The notes under the pieces: model-generated | What the model was told of the DNA's origin: nothing | What the model saw: only the letters and a program-made list of their open reading frames with translations | The model's database searches: none | From: Purpureocillium takamizusanense | Lineage: Eukaryota > Ascomycota > Sordariomycetes > Hypocreales > Ophiocordycipitaceae | Length of the DNA stretch: 64,000 nucleotides | NCBI RefSeq assembly: GCF_022605165.1 | Contig: NC_063072.1 | Location: 186,001 to 250,000, forward strand | Reading direction: 5' to 3' | Made by a program: the position numbers and the translations under genes | Shown: positions 23,377-33,953 of the stretch, piece after piece | How positions within the stretch are numbered: the stretch's first letter is position 1 | How the letters are laid out: each line of letters opens with the position of its first letter

Positions 23377-24014
23377 GTTCGATGCGTGAAGGGGAAGGAT
23401 TGACCGGTTTACCGTTCCGCGTCTGACCTCCTCAGGATAGAGCCTTGGAGTTTAATACATGTTGGTTACATGGCAACGCATTGAAGTCACTGTCACGAGT
23501 TTATCGTCCGCGCAAGACTGACAAGATGGAGGATCCCGGGCTTCTGGCCACGGCGAATCTCCAAGCCTTGGAAGGATCTGTAGCTGATGCTCAAGCTGTT
23601 GCACCAACTGTCGGGCATGCGCCGCGGGGACATCCCAGCGCACTACTAACTTGTGGCACACTAGCATCAACCATCCCGTTCCCCGCGTTCGGACCGAACC
23701 ACCAGTAATGGGCCTGCTGGAGGTTGCTGACAAGTGTTTGGTGATGGTGGCCACTGGGGCTTGACATTCAGTAGAGCTTACAGAAAAACGGCATGGAAGA
23801 GATGGTCCAGCGATATTCGATCTAGCCTGAGTATGATTGCGACTGACGGCACGCTGTGATGAGTTAAAAGACATGATATGTATATGTCATTGGTCTAATG
23901 GGTAGAGATAACAGAACAAGGTTCGCAGTGTCTTATATATGTACCAAGTTGGGTACCTACACCTCCGGCATGCTTTAATCCTCAACCTGAGTCCACAAAA
24001 CAGCGACGTGAATG
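23377..24014. other. Intergenic region with one doubtful frame
   Basis: The minus frame 23874-23452 starts with a real ATG and has 140 codons, Ser/Thr/Arg-rich, with no signal peptide or domain. It could be a small orphan gene but nothing supports it beyond length. The rest is promoter of the SDR gene. Confidence 0.4.
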
Positions 24015-25170
24015 TCACTGAGCCAGCCAGTAATCGAACCACCTGATGATACCCTCGAGGCTTTGCTCTTTAACCCAACCTGAACCGCCCGTAATGCCCT
24101 CGTTAGCTCACGCTTTTCCGGCTTCCGTCCCAAGCAAAGAGCCGGGGCGTCGATTCTACGTGTATATAGACTTACGTTGATACGGATCGCTGGGATCTCC
24201 TCGCAAGGCAAATCCGTGGCTGACGCCGCTAAACAGCTGGTAGTGATACGTCTTGCCGCCTTGCTGCAGTATGTCGAGCGCCCGCCTCCGTGACGACAAG
24301 TCGAACGTATGGTCCGTCTCGGAGCAAGATAGAAGCAGCGGTTCTGCCATTCGAGACATTTTGATTGATCATTTAGCCCAAAATCTCATACTCTCCACTA
24401 TGAGCAGGTATGAGCCCGCCGCCCGGGGGGGGGGGCTCGTACTTTTGATGTTCTCAAAGTGATGCTCCTTGAGGAACGCGGGGTGCGCAAAGGCGCCGAT
24501 GGCGACGGTGTCTCTGGCAAGCTCCGCGCATACATAAGGCGCGCCGAAGCAATACCCCACGCAGGCGAACTTGACGCCGTCGCCCTTGTAGCGAGCTGAG
24601 ACGGCCTGGACCCATTTCGGGACGGCCTCATCTGCGAAGGCGGTGTGCTTGCGCTTCCACGTCTCGTAGTCGAAGTTGGGGTCGGTGGTGTTGTCGTGGC
24701 GGTCCTTTCGGTGCTTCCAGACGGGGTCCTGGATGTCACAAGAGAGTTAGCCGCCTTGCGTCGAAGAGATTGTGGCGAGACTGGACTCCCCATGCTTAAA
24801 TGGTAAGTTGAAAGGGGGTAGATAGGGCCCGTCAACGGTGCCAGTCCATGGTCAGTAGCAAGCTCACCCCTCGAAAGTAGTCTAGGCCGAGGACGAGATA
24901 TCCGGTGTCCGCAAAGGCGTCCATCACCAGTAGTCCGTTGAGGAACATGCCCCAGACGTCAGGGAAGTAGAGCAGGACGTGTCCATTCTCCTTACCCGGA
25001 GGTGGAGTGGAGACGTACGTTTCGACGTCTGCGATGGTCTCCCACCTGCCGCGCGGCTCTCCCTGATGGATCGTGCCCTCGAGACAACACGTACCGCTGG
25101 GCTTGGCCAAATAGTCCTGCGTTGGTGTTTCGGGTTCGGTCGAGAAAGAAGCCGAGAAGTGTTGCTCCAT
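24015..25170 (-). CDS. Dienelactone hydrolase family protein
   Basis: An alpha/beta hydrolase of the dienelactone hydrolase family, enzymes that open lactone rings in aromatic degradation. Four exons, 25170-24868, 24728-24443, 24343-24176 and 24079-24015, give 273 residues in consistent phase. The N-terminal part has CCLEGTIHQGEPRG and GHVLLYFPDVWGMF. The nucleophile elbow is VGYCFGAPYV, with Cys as in true dienelactone hydrolases. The Asp lies in LSCSETDHTF and the His in SGVSHGFALRG. The C-terminus, WVKEQSLEGIIRWFDYWLAQ, is standard for fungal members. The ATG at 25170 is the first in frame; there is no signal peptide, so it is probably cytosolic. It sits between an SDR gene and a transporter that starts 615 bp away in the opposite direction. 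Confidence 0.92.
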
Positions 25171-25785
25171 GATGATGCCCGCTTGTTGGTAATGCCAGTC
25201 GGAAAAGACTTGAACCAAATCCCTCTTGCTGGCCGATCCATGTGTACTCTGCTTCCGGACCTTGGGATAAATATTTTACAGTCCGGTCGCCAGGTATGCT
25301 GGATGACGGTCGCTTCCGGCTCCCATCTGTCCCTATACGGAAGTATTATGTGCCTTTGAGCGGTCCGACCTCGCCGAAGCCCCGCGGAGACTCGCCGAGG
25401 CCCCTTCCCGGGTGCACCCAACAAACGGTGTTAGTTGGTGCTCCCCCACACTCAATGTTGGCAGCTCTCATCTGCAACAGCCGTTTTCCCTGATGAATGG
25501 CGGGGTACCCCCAGCCCCTGTGCTTCGGATAGATATGGTCGACGGGTAAACAACCAACTAACGTTACTACTATTTTGTACTCCTTAACTGCCCAATAGTT
25601 GCGGATACGGTACCGGTGGGAGTACTAAAGCGAGGCCAAGCCCTCCAGCGCGTGCTTTTCCTTTGCCTGCTCAACACGTTACGCGGTTGATCCTAGGCTC
25701 CAGTCGCAGGTCTATGCTGTGGTGCCTTGTGCATCGGTCTGTGATTATTATTTAGTAGTTTCCAACCTCCAATCGAGGAGCGACC
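25171..25785. other. Divergent promoter between dienelactone hydrolase and transporter
   Basis: 615 bp shared by two divergent genes. It holds CGG-type triplets and A/T-rich patches at 25,550-25,600; I cannot name a specific operator. Confidence 0.5.
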
Positions 25786-28456
25786 ATGCCGAACGGCGAG
25801 AAGCCCACAGTTGGTGTCGTTGACGTTGCCGATAACAACAGCAACATCATGGACGAGCCGACGAAATTGGACGCGACGCAGGAGGCAAACGCAGTTGGGT
25901 ACCGGGAATACATCGAAGCGCTGGACCTGGATATATCAGACAAGGAAGTATGCATGCGCCGCTTCACTGATCGTTCGTTGGCACCACCGCTAGTGGTCCA
26001 TCCAAGTCTTCTTTTTCTTCTTCCAGGGTTGCACAACCATTGAACTGACTTTGAAACTTCGAAAAACGTTGCAACATAGATGAGGAGACTCCGATGGAAG
26101 CTGGATCTCACCATCCTGCCCATGTTCCTTATCACGCAGGCCCTGCAGTTCATGGACAAGACGTCCCTCAACTACGCCAATCTATTCGGGTACCAGGCGG
26201 CGCTGAAGCTCAAAGGCCAGCAGTTCAACTACCTCTCCGCTAGTACGCCTCGCCGCCGCCTCCCCCTCCTCCTCGTCCTCGTCCTCCCCCTCCCTATGCC
26301 CCTCCCTCACATTGCGGGCTTATTCAAGGAAGGAGGGAAGAAAGGGCTGGAGAGGAATCAGACTGCTGACTGACTTGGGACGCAGTGCTGTACGCCGGGT
26401 ACTTTTTCGGACAGTACCCCTGCGGCTGGCTCATCGGGAGGTTCCCCGCGCAGAGGGTGCTGGCCATTAGCATATTCCTGTGGGGACTCATGGTGATTAT
26501 CATGACGCAGTGCCGCAGCTACTCTACCGCACGTATGTATGCGGGGGATGTGGCGACGCTGATGTGGGAAGCACTGACTGACTCGGAACATGGACTTAGT
26601 TCTTGCTCGATGTATGTGTCGACGGATCGATCCGCGGAGTTTTGTGTGTGAGACTGGGAACTGACGCACTGCCAAGTCATCATGGGCATCTTCGAGGCCG
26701 CCGTCACGCCGTATGCCACCGCCTAACTGCCCCCCCTACCAGCAACTTTAGCGTGCTGATACGGCTATAGTGGGTTGACCCTGATGACTGGGTTTTGGTA
26801 CACCAGGCGCGAGATTCCGCTCCGGCAATGTATTTGGTTGTGCGTAGCGTCAAGTCTTTGCACTCTTGTTGCATACACCCTCTCGGAGACTGGCTGGCGG
26901 CTGACCTGAAGACCTCAGCTCTGCTCTTGGCTGGGGCGGCATTGTAAGTCCGCTGGCCATCCAATCCTGGAGACATCTCTGGGCTGTCTGCCGATCCTGA
27001 CTGCTTGCCTATAGATTGGCTCCTACATTTCCATGGGCTTGTCCAAGCTGCCAGAGGCTATGGTGCCTTCTCGCTGGGAGCTCATCTTCTACATTGTACG
27101 ATGGAACCGGCATCCGTCTTTCTTCAAACCTCGAAAAAGGTGCCACAAGCAATCTGAACAGTCGACTGACCGAGTCTCATATCACGCGATCAGCTCGGCG
27201 GCGCGACCTGCGTCTGGGCCGTAGCCATCTGGCTCGTGCTTCCCGACTCGCCCTCCTCGGCGTCTTGGCTCACCCGACGCGAGCGGCTCGTGGCCGTCAA
27301 GCGCGTGGCTAGCAACGAGACGGGCATCAAGAACAAGGCGTTTGACAGGGGGCAGGTCAAGCTGGGGTTCCTGGACCCGAAGACGGTGCTGCTCTTCATC
27401 AGCGTCTTTGCCGCGTACGTTTTGTCTGAGCGCTTAGGCACTGCGCAACTTGCCGATCCCGTCACCGCCGTTGCTCATTTGTGTGTGTGTTGTGTGTGTG
27501 TGACCAAGTTGCTGATTTATATGGTCGTGTCTTTGACATTGACAGAGCGATCCCCAATGGCGTCCTCAACTCGTTCTCGACAATCATCATCCGGGACATG
27601 GGGTTCAGCACGACCATGACGACGCAGCTCAAGTCCGTGGGCGATGCGGTGCAGGTGGTTGCACTCCTCATCGGGGGCACTATCATCCTCAACGTGCCCA
27701 ACTGTAAGCCCCTTCCTCGCCGCACCGTGTCCTGTTCGCTGACTGTGTATGCGTGCGTGTGGCCAGCGCGTCTCGTCGTGGCCACGGCAGCCAACCTCCT
27801 GTGCACCATCGCGGCAGCGTGCATGGCATATCTCCCGCGGTCCAACACGTGGGGCCGGCTGGTGAGCTTCTGGCTCGTCAACGCGCAGTCGGTCGGGTTT
27901 ACCGTGTCGCTGACGACCATTTCGTCCAACATGGCCGGCTACACGCACCGCTCGTTGGCGAGCGCACTAGTCTTGTAAGTCAAGAAGCCGTATATACGAG
28001 CTGTGACTTCTCCGAACCTGCCGTATCGCTGATAAGGGGCGTTCATGTTGCGATGTAGCACGGCATACTGCTGGGGTAACTTTGCGGGCCCCTTTGTCGT
28101 CAAGCCGGAGCAGGCTCCTCACTTTACAGGAGCAACCATCGGCCTGTTGGTGGGCTATGCGATCAAGCTGGGCTGCCACCTCGCACTACTAGGTGAGTAC
28201 GGCCTATTCTTTCTTTCTCTCTTCTCGCCGCGGACGAGAGGGTTTCTCGACAGGACGTCGTCTTGTCCGCGCGCGTCTCCGAGTGCGCCGACGTCAAGGG
28301 CTTGCTGATTCATGTACTTCGCATATAGTCTACCTGTTCACGTCGAACCGCCGGCGAGACCGGGTGTACGGCCCCGCGGACAAGGAGGCGAGCGGCGAAG
28401 CGGGGATGCGGGACCTGACGGAGTTTGAGAACAAGAACTTTCGGTACGTGTACTGA
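25786..28456 (+). CDS. MFS transporter, allantoate permease (DAL5/ACS) family
   Basis: A plasma-membrane anion:cation symporter of the family that imports allantoate, nicotinate, pantothenate and other organic acids. Thirteen exons, total 513 residues: 25786-25947, 26080-26242, 26386-26532, 26600-26611, 26677-26710, 26770-26838, 26919-26943, 27015-27095, 27194-27414, 27546-27703, 27767-27974, 28059-28192 and 28329-28456. Family motifs are FMDKTSLNYANLFGYQAAL, YAGYFFGQYPCGWLIGRFP, GIFEAAVTPGLTLMTGFWYTR, ISMGLSKLPEAMVPSRWELI, VLPDSPSSASWL and the late helices TAYCWGNFAGPFVV. Twelve helices can be counted. The fourth exon is only 12 nt (codons for LLAR), and two others are 25 and 34 nt. The neighbouring lactone hydrolase and dehydrogenase suggest an aromatic or organic acid as substrate, which is inference. 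Confidence 0.93.
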
Positions 28457-28814
28457 AGAGGTGGGAGGTGTGTCGCCGGGCTGGATGTTGGAGCGCCGTC
28501 CAATACCCACGTCTTGTTCAAACAGTTTCCTTCTCGCAGGGCGGTTTCAAGTTTGGTATGCTTCGTAGTCTAAAGATGTTAATGGCACAGCGCTGTAAAG
28601 TCGACCTTTGTAGATCTGGCAGCGGCGGATGCATACGGGTAGCGCGCTCATCTAACAAAAGGAAGTGAACTCGGTATAAGGATATGGATTTAGGTGATTG
28701 CATGGACGGGATGCACTTCGTTCCTTAAGGCACTTGTTCCTCACTCCTACTTCCTCGTCGCACATCTACCTTGCGCACTTCCGCAATACTGACCTGCCCA
28801 CATCCAATACAACC
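28457..28814. other. Short intergenic region
   Basis: 3' flank of the transporter and 5' flank of the kinase pseudogene. Nothing else seen. Confidence 0.6.
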
Positions 28815-30383
28815 ATGAAGGAGAAGATCTTCCGCTACGCCAATTTCAATCTCGATGCTCTTCTTGCCCTTGCCGAAAAGCTTCGGTGCCGGCCGTGCAC
28901 GTGCGACGTATCAAAGCCACCTAAATTCGGGAGCCTGAACTGGGTCATTTTTGTCTCCTTTGATGATGGAATTGACTGGGTGTTTCGTGCCCCGCGCACC
29001 GGTCTGTCCGCAATTATGACTAAAGAATCGGTCTCCAAGATGCTTGTGAGCGAAGCCTCCACTTTGAAGTATCTGAGAGCTCATAGCTCCATTCCTGTTC
29101 CGGAGGTTTACTCTTATAGGTACGTAGGGCCTGCATCATAGCTCCTGGTTACTGACCGTCATAGTGGTTCCAAGGACAATGACATTGGGGTTCCGTATAT
29201 TCTTCAGAGTAAAGCTACTGGTCGTGCTCTATCTGAATACGACTGGGCTGAAAATTCCCGCGGACCACCTGGATATAAGGTGCCTTAGCCACTCCTCCCC
29301 CTTTCGGATCAGGATCGACAGAATATCATATGTCAGCTTGGGGCTATTATGTCCCGTCTATCAGAGATTCGGTTCGAAAAGATGGGCTCAATCTTTAAAG
29401 ATTATCGCGGTAAATTTACCATCGGGGAATGCCTCTCTCCGTCACTTCCCTAGCAATAGAGAGACTCGCTTAAAAGAGAATTAGATGGGGGTCCCTTCTC
29501 CGAAGAAGGCCAGTACTTGAACTCTCTTATCTCCGCATTCACTTCTCATACTCAGGAGCTTACCCTAACACCTCATGCCTTTTTTACCCCGATTCCTAAT
29601 TCCCTTAAGTATCCCACCTAGGATAGCTTTAGGGCTACGGTAGGACGATAGAATGACTTTATAGCAGTCGGAAGCAAGACGGAGAGTAGCAAAAATCGAC
29701 TTTCCTATTGCATTGCCGGCCAGTTCCTGGTCGATATGATCCCTTATCTTTCTTCTACGGCGCATAGCGGCTTTACACTATCTCACCCAGACCTTCATCT
29801 CGGCAATATATTTGTTGATGAAGATCTCAACATCACATGCATTATCGATTGGGAGTCTACAATATCGGGCCCTATCACCGAGTTGCTGGCTACCCCAGGA
29901 CTGGAAAGGTCAACATCACCACCACCGAGATCACAAGTCGCTGCTTTTAGGTCTTCCTTCGACCCAGGAGCCACAAAGGTCAGCCCAGATGACTGGGAGA
30001 AAGCTGAGAGAGTTTGGCATTTTTCTCGTCTAGTTCGTCTACTTTCCAAGCAGGACTATGCCCTCTTTAAAGCATTATACGAACTCGTGTATAAGATTGA
30101 AGAGGGGGGTTTGTTAGGCCTAGTGGATTATGCCAGGCTCTTCCACGAGCGAGGTCAGCGGGAGAGTAACAAGCAACTTTTCACTGGGCTACGCGAGGAT
30201 GACGCATCCGAGGAGGAGATAAAGGAAGAAGAGAAAGCAGCCTTTTGCCTCACCGAGGGAAACAGATTGAACTGTCTTGCCGTCGCAAGGAAGTTGACAC
30301 TTATGGCGGAAATGAACCCAAGTTTTGTGGCAGACAGGAGGTTGTGGCGATGGATCGAGGATGCCTTGGGACATGATGAATAG
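28815..30383 (+). pseudogene. APH-family kinase-like gene inactivated by in-frame TAG codons
   Basis: The frame matches fungal aminoglycoside-phosphotransferase-like kinases: NWVIFVSFDDGIDWVFRAPR, SEASTLKYLRAHSSIPVPEV, then the catalytic loop FTLSHPDLHLGNIFVDEDL and CIIDWESTISGP (the HPDLHxxN and DWE motifs). One intron at 29120-29164 restores phase. After it the single reading frame is kept without any indel to the normal stop at 30383, but it meets TAG at 29286, 29451, 29457, 29619 and 29649. All five are TAG; four fit ancestral TGG (Trp) codons by context. G-to-A here is C-to-T in CpA context on the other strand, the target of repeat-induced point mutation. The frame after the last stop is open and well conserved in the catalytic loop. 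A 33-bp intron hiding the first TAG would be too short to be likely. Confidence 0.8.
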
Positions 30384-31019
30384 ATTGCCCCTGATGTGTC
30401 TAAGCTGATAATTTCAAGTGCTGAAGTAACAGAGGCGAACCGTCAATTGGCGCTGGACGACATATAAAGCACACACTTGCAGTACAGTAACAGAACGCGC
30501 GCGGCTAGTGATACTGAATAAGCCTCAGCAGGGCATCGCGAGCACCTTCGTGTCTGTGGCACATTGAGTGGAGTAGACTGAACGGACTAGTTTTACCGCA
30601 AATCCATAAGTAAATAATAAGCGCCCATTGCTGGCGATAGCAACGCCAATCGCCAACGCAAACGTAGTGGAGCGGTGTGGAATCCTGTCAGCTTAGAGGC
30701 GCCGCACCGGCTACACGGCGCGGGACGGCGACTCTGTGACGTGTGACGTGTGAAGCTGAGTCCAGCTGTCTGTAGTTATGTGAGCCGGCGTTAAGGGTTG
30801 CAATCCGGGGTTCTGACGTAGATTCAGGGCAAACAGCCCAGTCCGCGGTTGACGGACGACGCTCCAGGGTGTCTTATAGCATGCAAGATCCGCCGCCCTG
30901 GCTCGTCTGACGCAGCCGCTCTTCACCACCCTCACAGACATCAACCTCTCTCTGTGGAAGGTTTCGTCATACACACGGCTCTCCTCGACTAACGCGGCTT
31001 CGCTTGCAAACCCGTCGCC
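30384..31019. other. Intergenic region
   Basis: 3' flank of the pseudogene and promoter of the hydrolase at 31020. No gene supported. Confidence 0.6.
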
Positions 31020-32009
31020 ATGGCTGCGCCTCTCGAATATAGCTTCATCGAACTCGGCACCAAGCCGAGCGCGCAACTCTGCTACAGCTTCGTGCCCGCC
31101 ACTCGCGACACGAAGCCGGTCACGCTCATCGTCTTCCTCAACGGGCTCATGCTGCCGCAGGACGCCTGGGCGCCCACCATTGCCGAGCTGCAGGCGCTGC
31201 GCCCGGGCAACGGCGACGGCCTCCCGGCGATACTCACGTACGACCGCTTCGGCCAGGGCCGGACCACGGACCGGGACCCGGACGACGCGGGGGCGCCTGA
31301 CCCGACGCACGCGCACGACTGCATGAGCGCCGTGAGGGACCTCCGGCAGCTCATCACGCAGGTGGCGAGCGAGAAGCTCTCGCGGGACGCCGACACGGTG
31401 CGGCTCGTGCTGGTGTGCAACTCCATCGGCTGCGCGCTGGCGCGGCTCTACGCGCACGAGCATCCGGGCACGGTGGCGGGCCTGCTGCTGCTGGACTCGG
31501 TGCTCGCCAACTCGGACTTTGTGTCCATGTTCCCGGACCCGGACGATGCCGCCAACGACGGCGATGACCTGCCCGAGGGCATCACGGCCGACGTGCTGCG
31601 GACGGCGCGGCAGCGCATCGGCGCCATGTTCCATCCCAGTGTCGGGAGTCGCGAGGGCCTCAGCCGCCGCAATCTCGCCTCACTGCTGCCCGCGGCTGAC
31701 GCGCCAGCGCTCGAGGGGCCCGCTGACGACGACGGCGGACATCGACGAGGCCCATACGTGACGGTGCTGGGCCACGAGTTTGCGCACTTTGCCGTCGAGG
31801 CGGAGAGGATGGGCATGCCCCCGGCGGCGACGCTCGCCTACTCCAACCCCTACTGGGACCGGTACAACCAGGGGCTGGCGCGCCTCACCGAGCCGGCGCG
31901 CAGCAGGGGGCCGATCCAGGTGCCGGGCGCGGGCCACTTCATCCAGCGCGACGATCCCAAGTTTGTGGCCGCGGAGCTGGATGCCATACTTCGGAAGCTT
32001 GGGGCCTAG
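31020..32009 (+). CDS. Alpha/beta hydrolase
   Basis: A single exon of 329 residues without signal peptide, so probably cytosolic. The oxyanion strand is TLIVFLNGLMLPQDAW, and LTYDRFGQGRT matches the strand-4 and loop of the family. The nucleophile elbow is VLVCNSIGCALARLYA, where the usual GxSxG is NSIG with Cys in place of the first Gly. The catalytic Asp is probably in LLLDSVLANSD or further on, and the His is in VPGAGHFIQRDDP near the C-terminus. The general fold is clear; the substrate is not. Codon use is strongly GC-ending like its neighbours, with no sign of transfer. The ATG at 31020 follows a CGCC context and is preferred over downstream Met residues. Confidence 0.88.
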   Translation: MAAPLEYSFIELGTKPSAQLCYSFVPATRDTKPVTLIVFLNGLMLPQDAWAPTIAELQALRPGNGDGLPAILTYDRFGQGRTTDRDPDDAGAPDPTHAHDCMSAVRDLRQLITQVASEKLSRDADTVRLVLVCNSIGCALARLYAHEHPGTVAGLLLLDSVLANSDFVSMFPDPDDAANDGDDLPEGITADVLRTARQRIGAMFHPSVGSREGLSRRNLASLLPAADAPALEGPADDDGGHRRGPYVTVLGHEFAHFAVEAERMGMPPAATLAYSNPYWDRYNQGLARLTEPARSRGPIQVPGAGHFIQRDDPKFVAAELDAILRKLGA

Positions 32010-32711
32010 TGAGAGCTGAAAGTACAAACGAGAGGCGGGAGCAGCGTGTCTATTAGTACGTAGCGAGTAGGGAATTGAGCTTAGTAGTTGGTGTATAGAC
32101 AGTTTTGATGAGGGAGCAATGCACGCAAGTCAATACCACCGACCTGTTCATAGGGGGTGGTGTCGTGGCTGCTTGTGGTTGACGATGGTGGCATGGGACT
32201 GATGAGGCCGCTTGGGGAGGGGGTCCGCTATAATCCAGCACGGGCACGGTACTAAGGCAAGGTACGTTTGGTGGGGTTTGGGTAACTGGGCTGTAACCAA
32301 ACTTTTTGAACCCTCCAGGGCTCTGTACTCCTGGATGGACCACTGTACTGACGGGATCAAGGGCTGGGGCTGAGCTGGGGGCTCTACAGCTGGAGGCGGA
32401 CGGACATGCAGGCGGGCTGAGGTGGACTCCACTGGAGCTGTCAGGGACGGGATCCACCAAGGGCGCCCAGCGCAGCCTCCACCGCTACGGGATGGAAGCT
32501 GAGGTGCCCTGTTGACCCAGGCGGGCAGCTCGCCGCACTCTCCCAATTGAACCTTCTCAAACTTTTCCCCTCCCACACACAACACCATCGTCTCTCTCCT
32601 CCACCTCACGCACCGCAACCTCCTCGATTGCCGCTGCCGCCGCCTCACACACCTCATCTCTCCCCCTCCCACTACCTCGCGCGCGCGGGCCCCCCCAATC
32701 CCCCATCCATC
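32010..32711. other. Intergenic region
   Basis: Promoter of the mitochondrial IF3 gene; the last 150 bp are strongly C/T-rich, as in many constitutive fungal promoters. Frames on the minus strand are low-complexity and rejected. Confidence 0.6.
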
Positions 32712-33626
32712 ATGAGTCTCCTCCGCACCTCCTGCGCCCTGACCACGCGCCGTGCCCTCTACCGCGTCTTCGTCTCCCCATCCATCACCACCACCACCAC
32801 CACCACTACCGCCGTCGCCGTAGGCTCCTCCCTCTCGACGCCGCAGCAGCTCCTCCGCGGCACCAACGAACACCGCCGCCTCCTCGCCACAATGGTTCCC
32901 AACCGCCGCGGGCCCGGCCCCGTGCGCGTCGACGACGACGCCGACAAGGACCGGGGCTTCGACCGCCGCTTCACCACGCAAAAGGACATTGACCGCCTAG
33001 GCCGCGACCGGCTCCCACGCGACCACGAAATCACGGACCCGTACGTTGACGTCATCGGCGCTTCATCCTCCTACTCTTCATCATCATCCCCGTCGGGGGA
33101 CGACGCGCCGGAATCCACGCAACAGCGGCAGTCCACGCGCTTCGTCCTCGAGCGCCTCCGCCCCGGCGAGTCCCTGCGCATGGTCCAGCCCTACCTCCCC
33201 GCCGACCCGGACGCCGACCGCCCCTACCCGCGCCTCGCCCTCTGCCGGGTCGTCGACACGCGCAACGAGTACGCCCGCCAGCGGCAGCTCAAGGAGAGGA
33301 AGAAGCAGGCCGCCGCCGCCGCCGCCACCGCCGGGAGGGCGGGCGCGGGCAAGACCAAGGAGCTGGAGCTCACGTGGGGGATTGGCGCGCACGACCTCGG
33401 CATCAAGATGCGCCAGATGAGCGACTTTTTCGCCAAGGGCATGAGGGTGAAGCTCATGATTGCGCGCAAGAAGAGGGGCAAGGAGGCTACCGACGAAGAG
33501 GCCGACGACGTGGTCCGTCGCGTGCGCGAGGCGGCGGCCGCGCAGGGCGCCCGTGAGGACCGCCCTGCCGAGGGGCAGCACAAGCGCACGCTGCACATGT
33601 TTTTCGAGCCCAAGTCCGGCAAGTGA
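32712..33626 (+). CDS. Mitochondrial translation initiation factor IF-3 like
   Basis: A single exon of 304 residues. The N-terminus is rich in Arg, Ser and Thr with few acidic residues (MSLLRTSCALTTRRALYRVF), as expected for a mitochondrial presequence. The IF3 N domain core is RLVLERLRPGE-like text followed by LALCRVVDTRNEYARQRQLK. The C domain reads KELELTWGIGAHDLGIKMRQ, then MSDFFAKGMRVKLMIARKK, the usual KExxx...HDxxxKxxxxxxFLxxGxKVKV pattern. It ends HKRTLHMFFEPKSGK. IF3 dissociates ribosomal subunits and proofreads the start site in mitochondria. A Ser/Pro-rich insert at about residues 115-135 and an Ala-rich segment near 205 are spacers. Fungal Aim23 is the same family. Confidence 0.85.
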   Translation: MSLLRTSCALTTRRALYRVFVSPSITTTTTTTTAVAVGSSLSTPQQLLRGTNEHRRLLATMVPNRRGPGPVRVDDDADKDRGFDRRFTTQKDIDRLGRDRLPRDHEITDPYVDVIGASSSYSSSSSPSGDDAPESTQQRQSTRFVLERLRPGESLRMVQPYLPADPDADRPYPRLALCRVVDTRNEYARQRQLKERKKQAAAAAATAGRAGAGKTKELELTWGIGAHDLGIKMRQMSDFFAKGMRVKLMIARKKRGKEATDEEADDVVRRVREAAAAQGAREDRPAEGQHKRTLHMFFEPKSGK

Positions 33627-33953
33627 ATGAGCGAGGCATACCAGCATGGGTCTGAAGGCATAGGTGTGTGTATGCTCTTGTGTGTGTATATATATGTATC
33701 ATATGTACGAAGTATATGTCTATGAATAGGCTCATGGGCCTTATCATCATCATCATGACCTCGTCCCTCTCTAGCAGCAAGCACGACGACCAATGCAAGG
33801 TCCTTCCCTGCGATGAGATGACCGTCTCAAGGTCGCGAAAACAACGCCCCAAACGCCCAGAAATGCATCATCAATCCCGTCCCTCCCGTCGACGTACGCA
33901 CGCCCGCCGCCGCCGCCGCGTCTACCTTGGACCGTCTCTGACGTCCAGCTCGC
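33627..33953. other. Convergent 3' flanks
   Basis: Between the IF3 gene and ALB1, with a TG/TA-rich tract at 33,664-33,720. No gene. Confidence 0.6.

Noticed and set aside
23885..23940. tRNA-like string (GGTCTAATGGGTAGA ... GGTTCGCA)
   Set aside because: D-loop and T-loop-like words are only about 20 bases apart, with no acceptor stem or anticodon arm.
29280..29312. 33-bp intron that would remove the first TAG of the APH-like gene
   Set aside because: Shorter than functional fungal introns, and four further TAG codons remain downstream in the same frame.
28815..30383. TAG reassigned as a sense codon
   Set aside because: All other genes in the window end at TAG, TGA or TAA in the normal way; RIP explains the TAGs.
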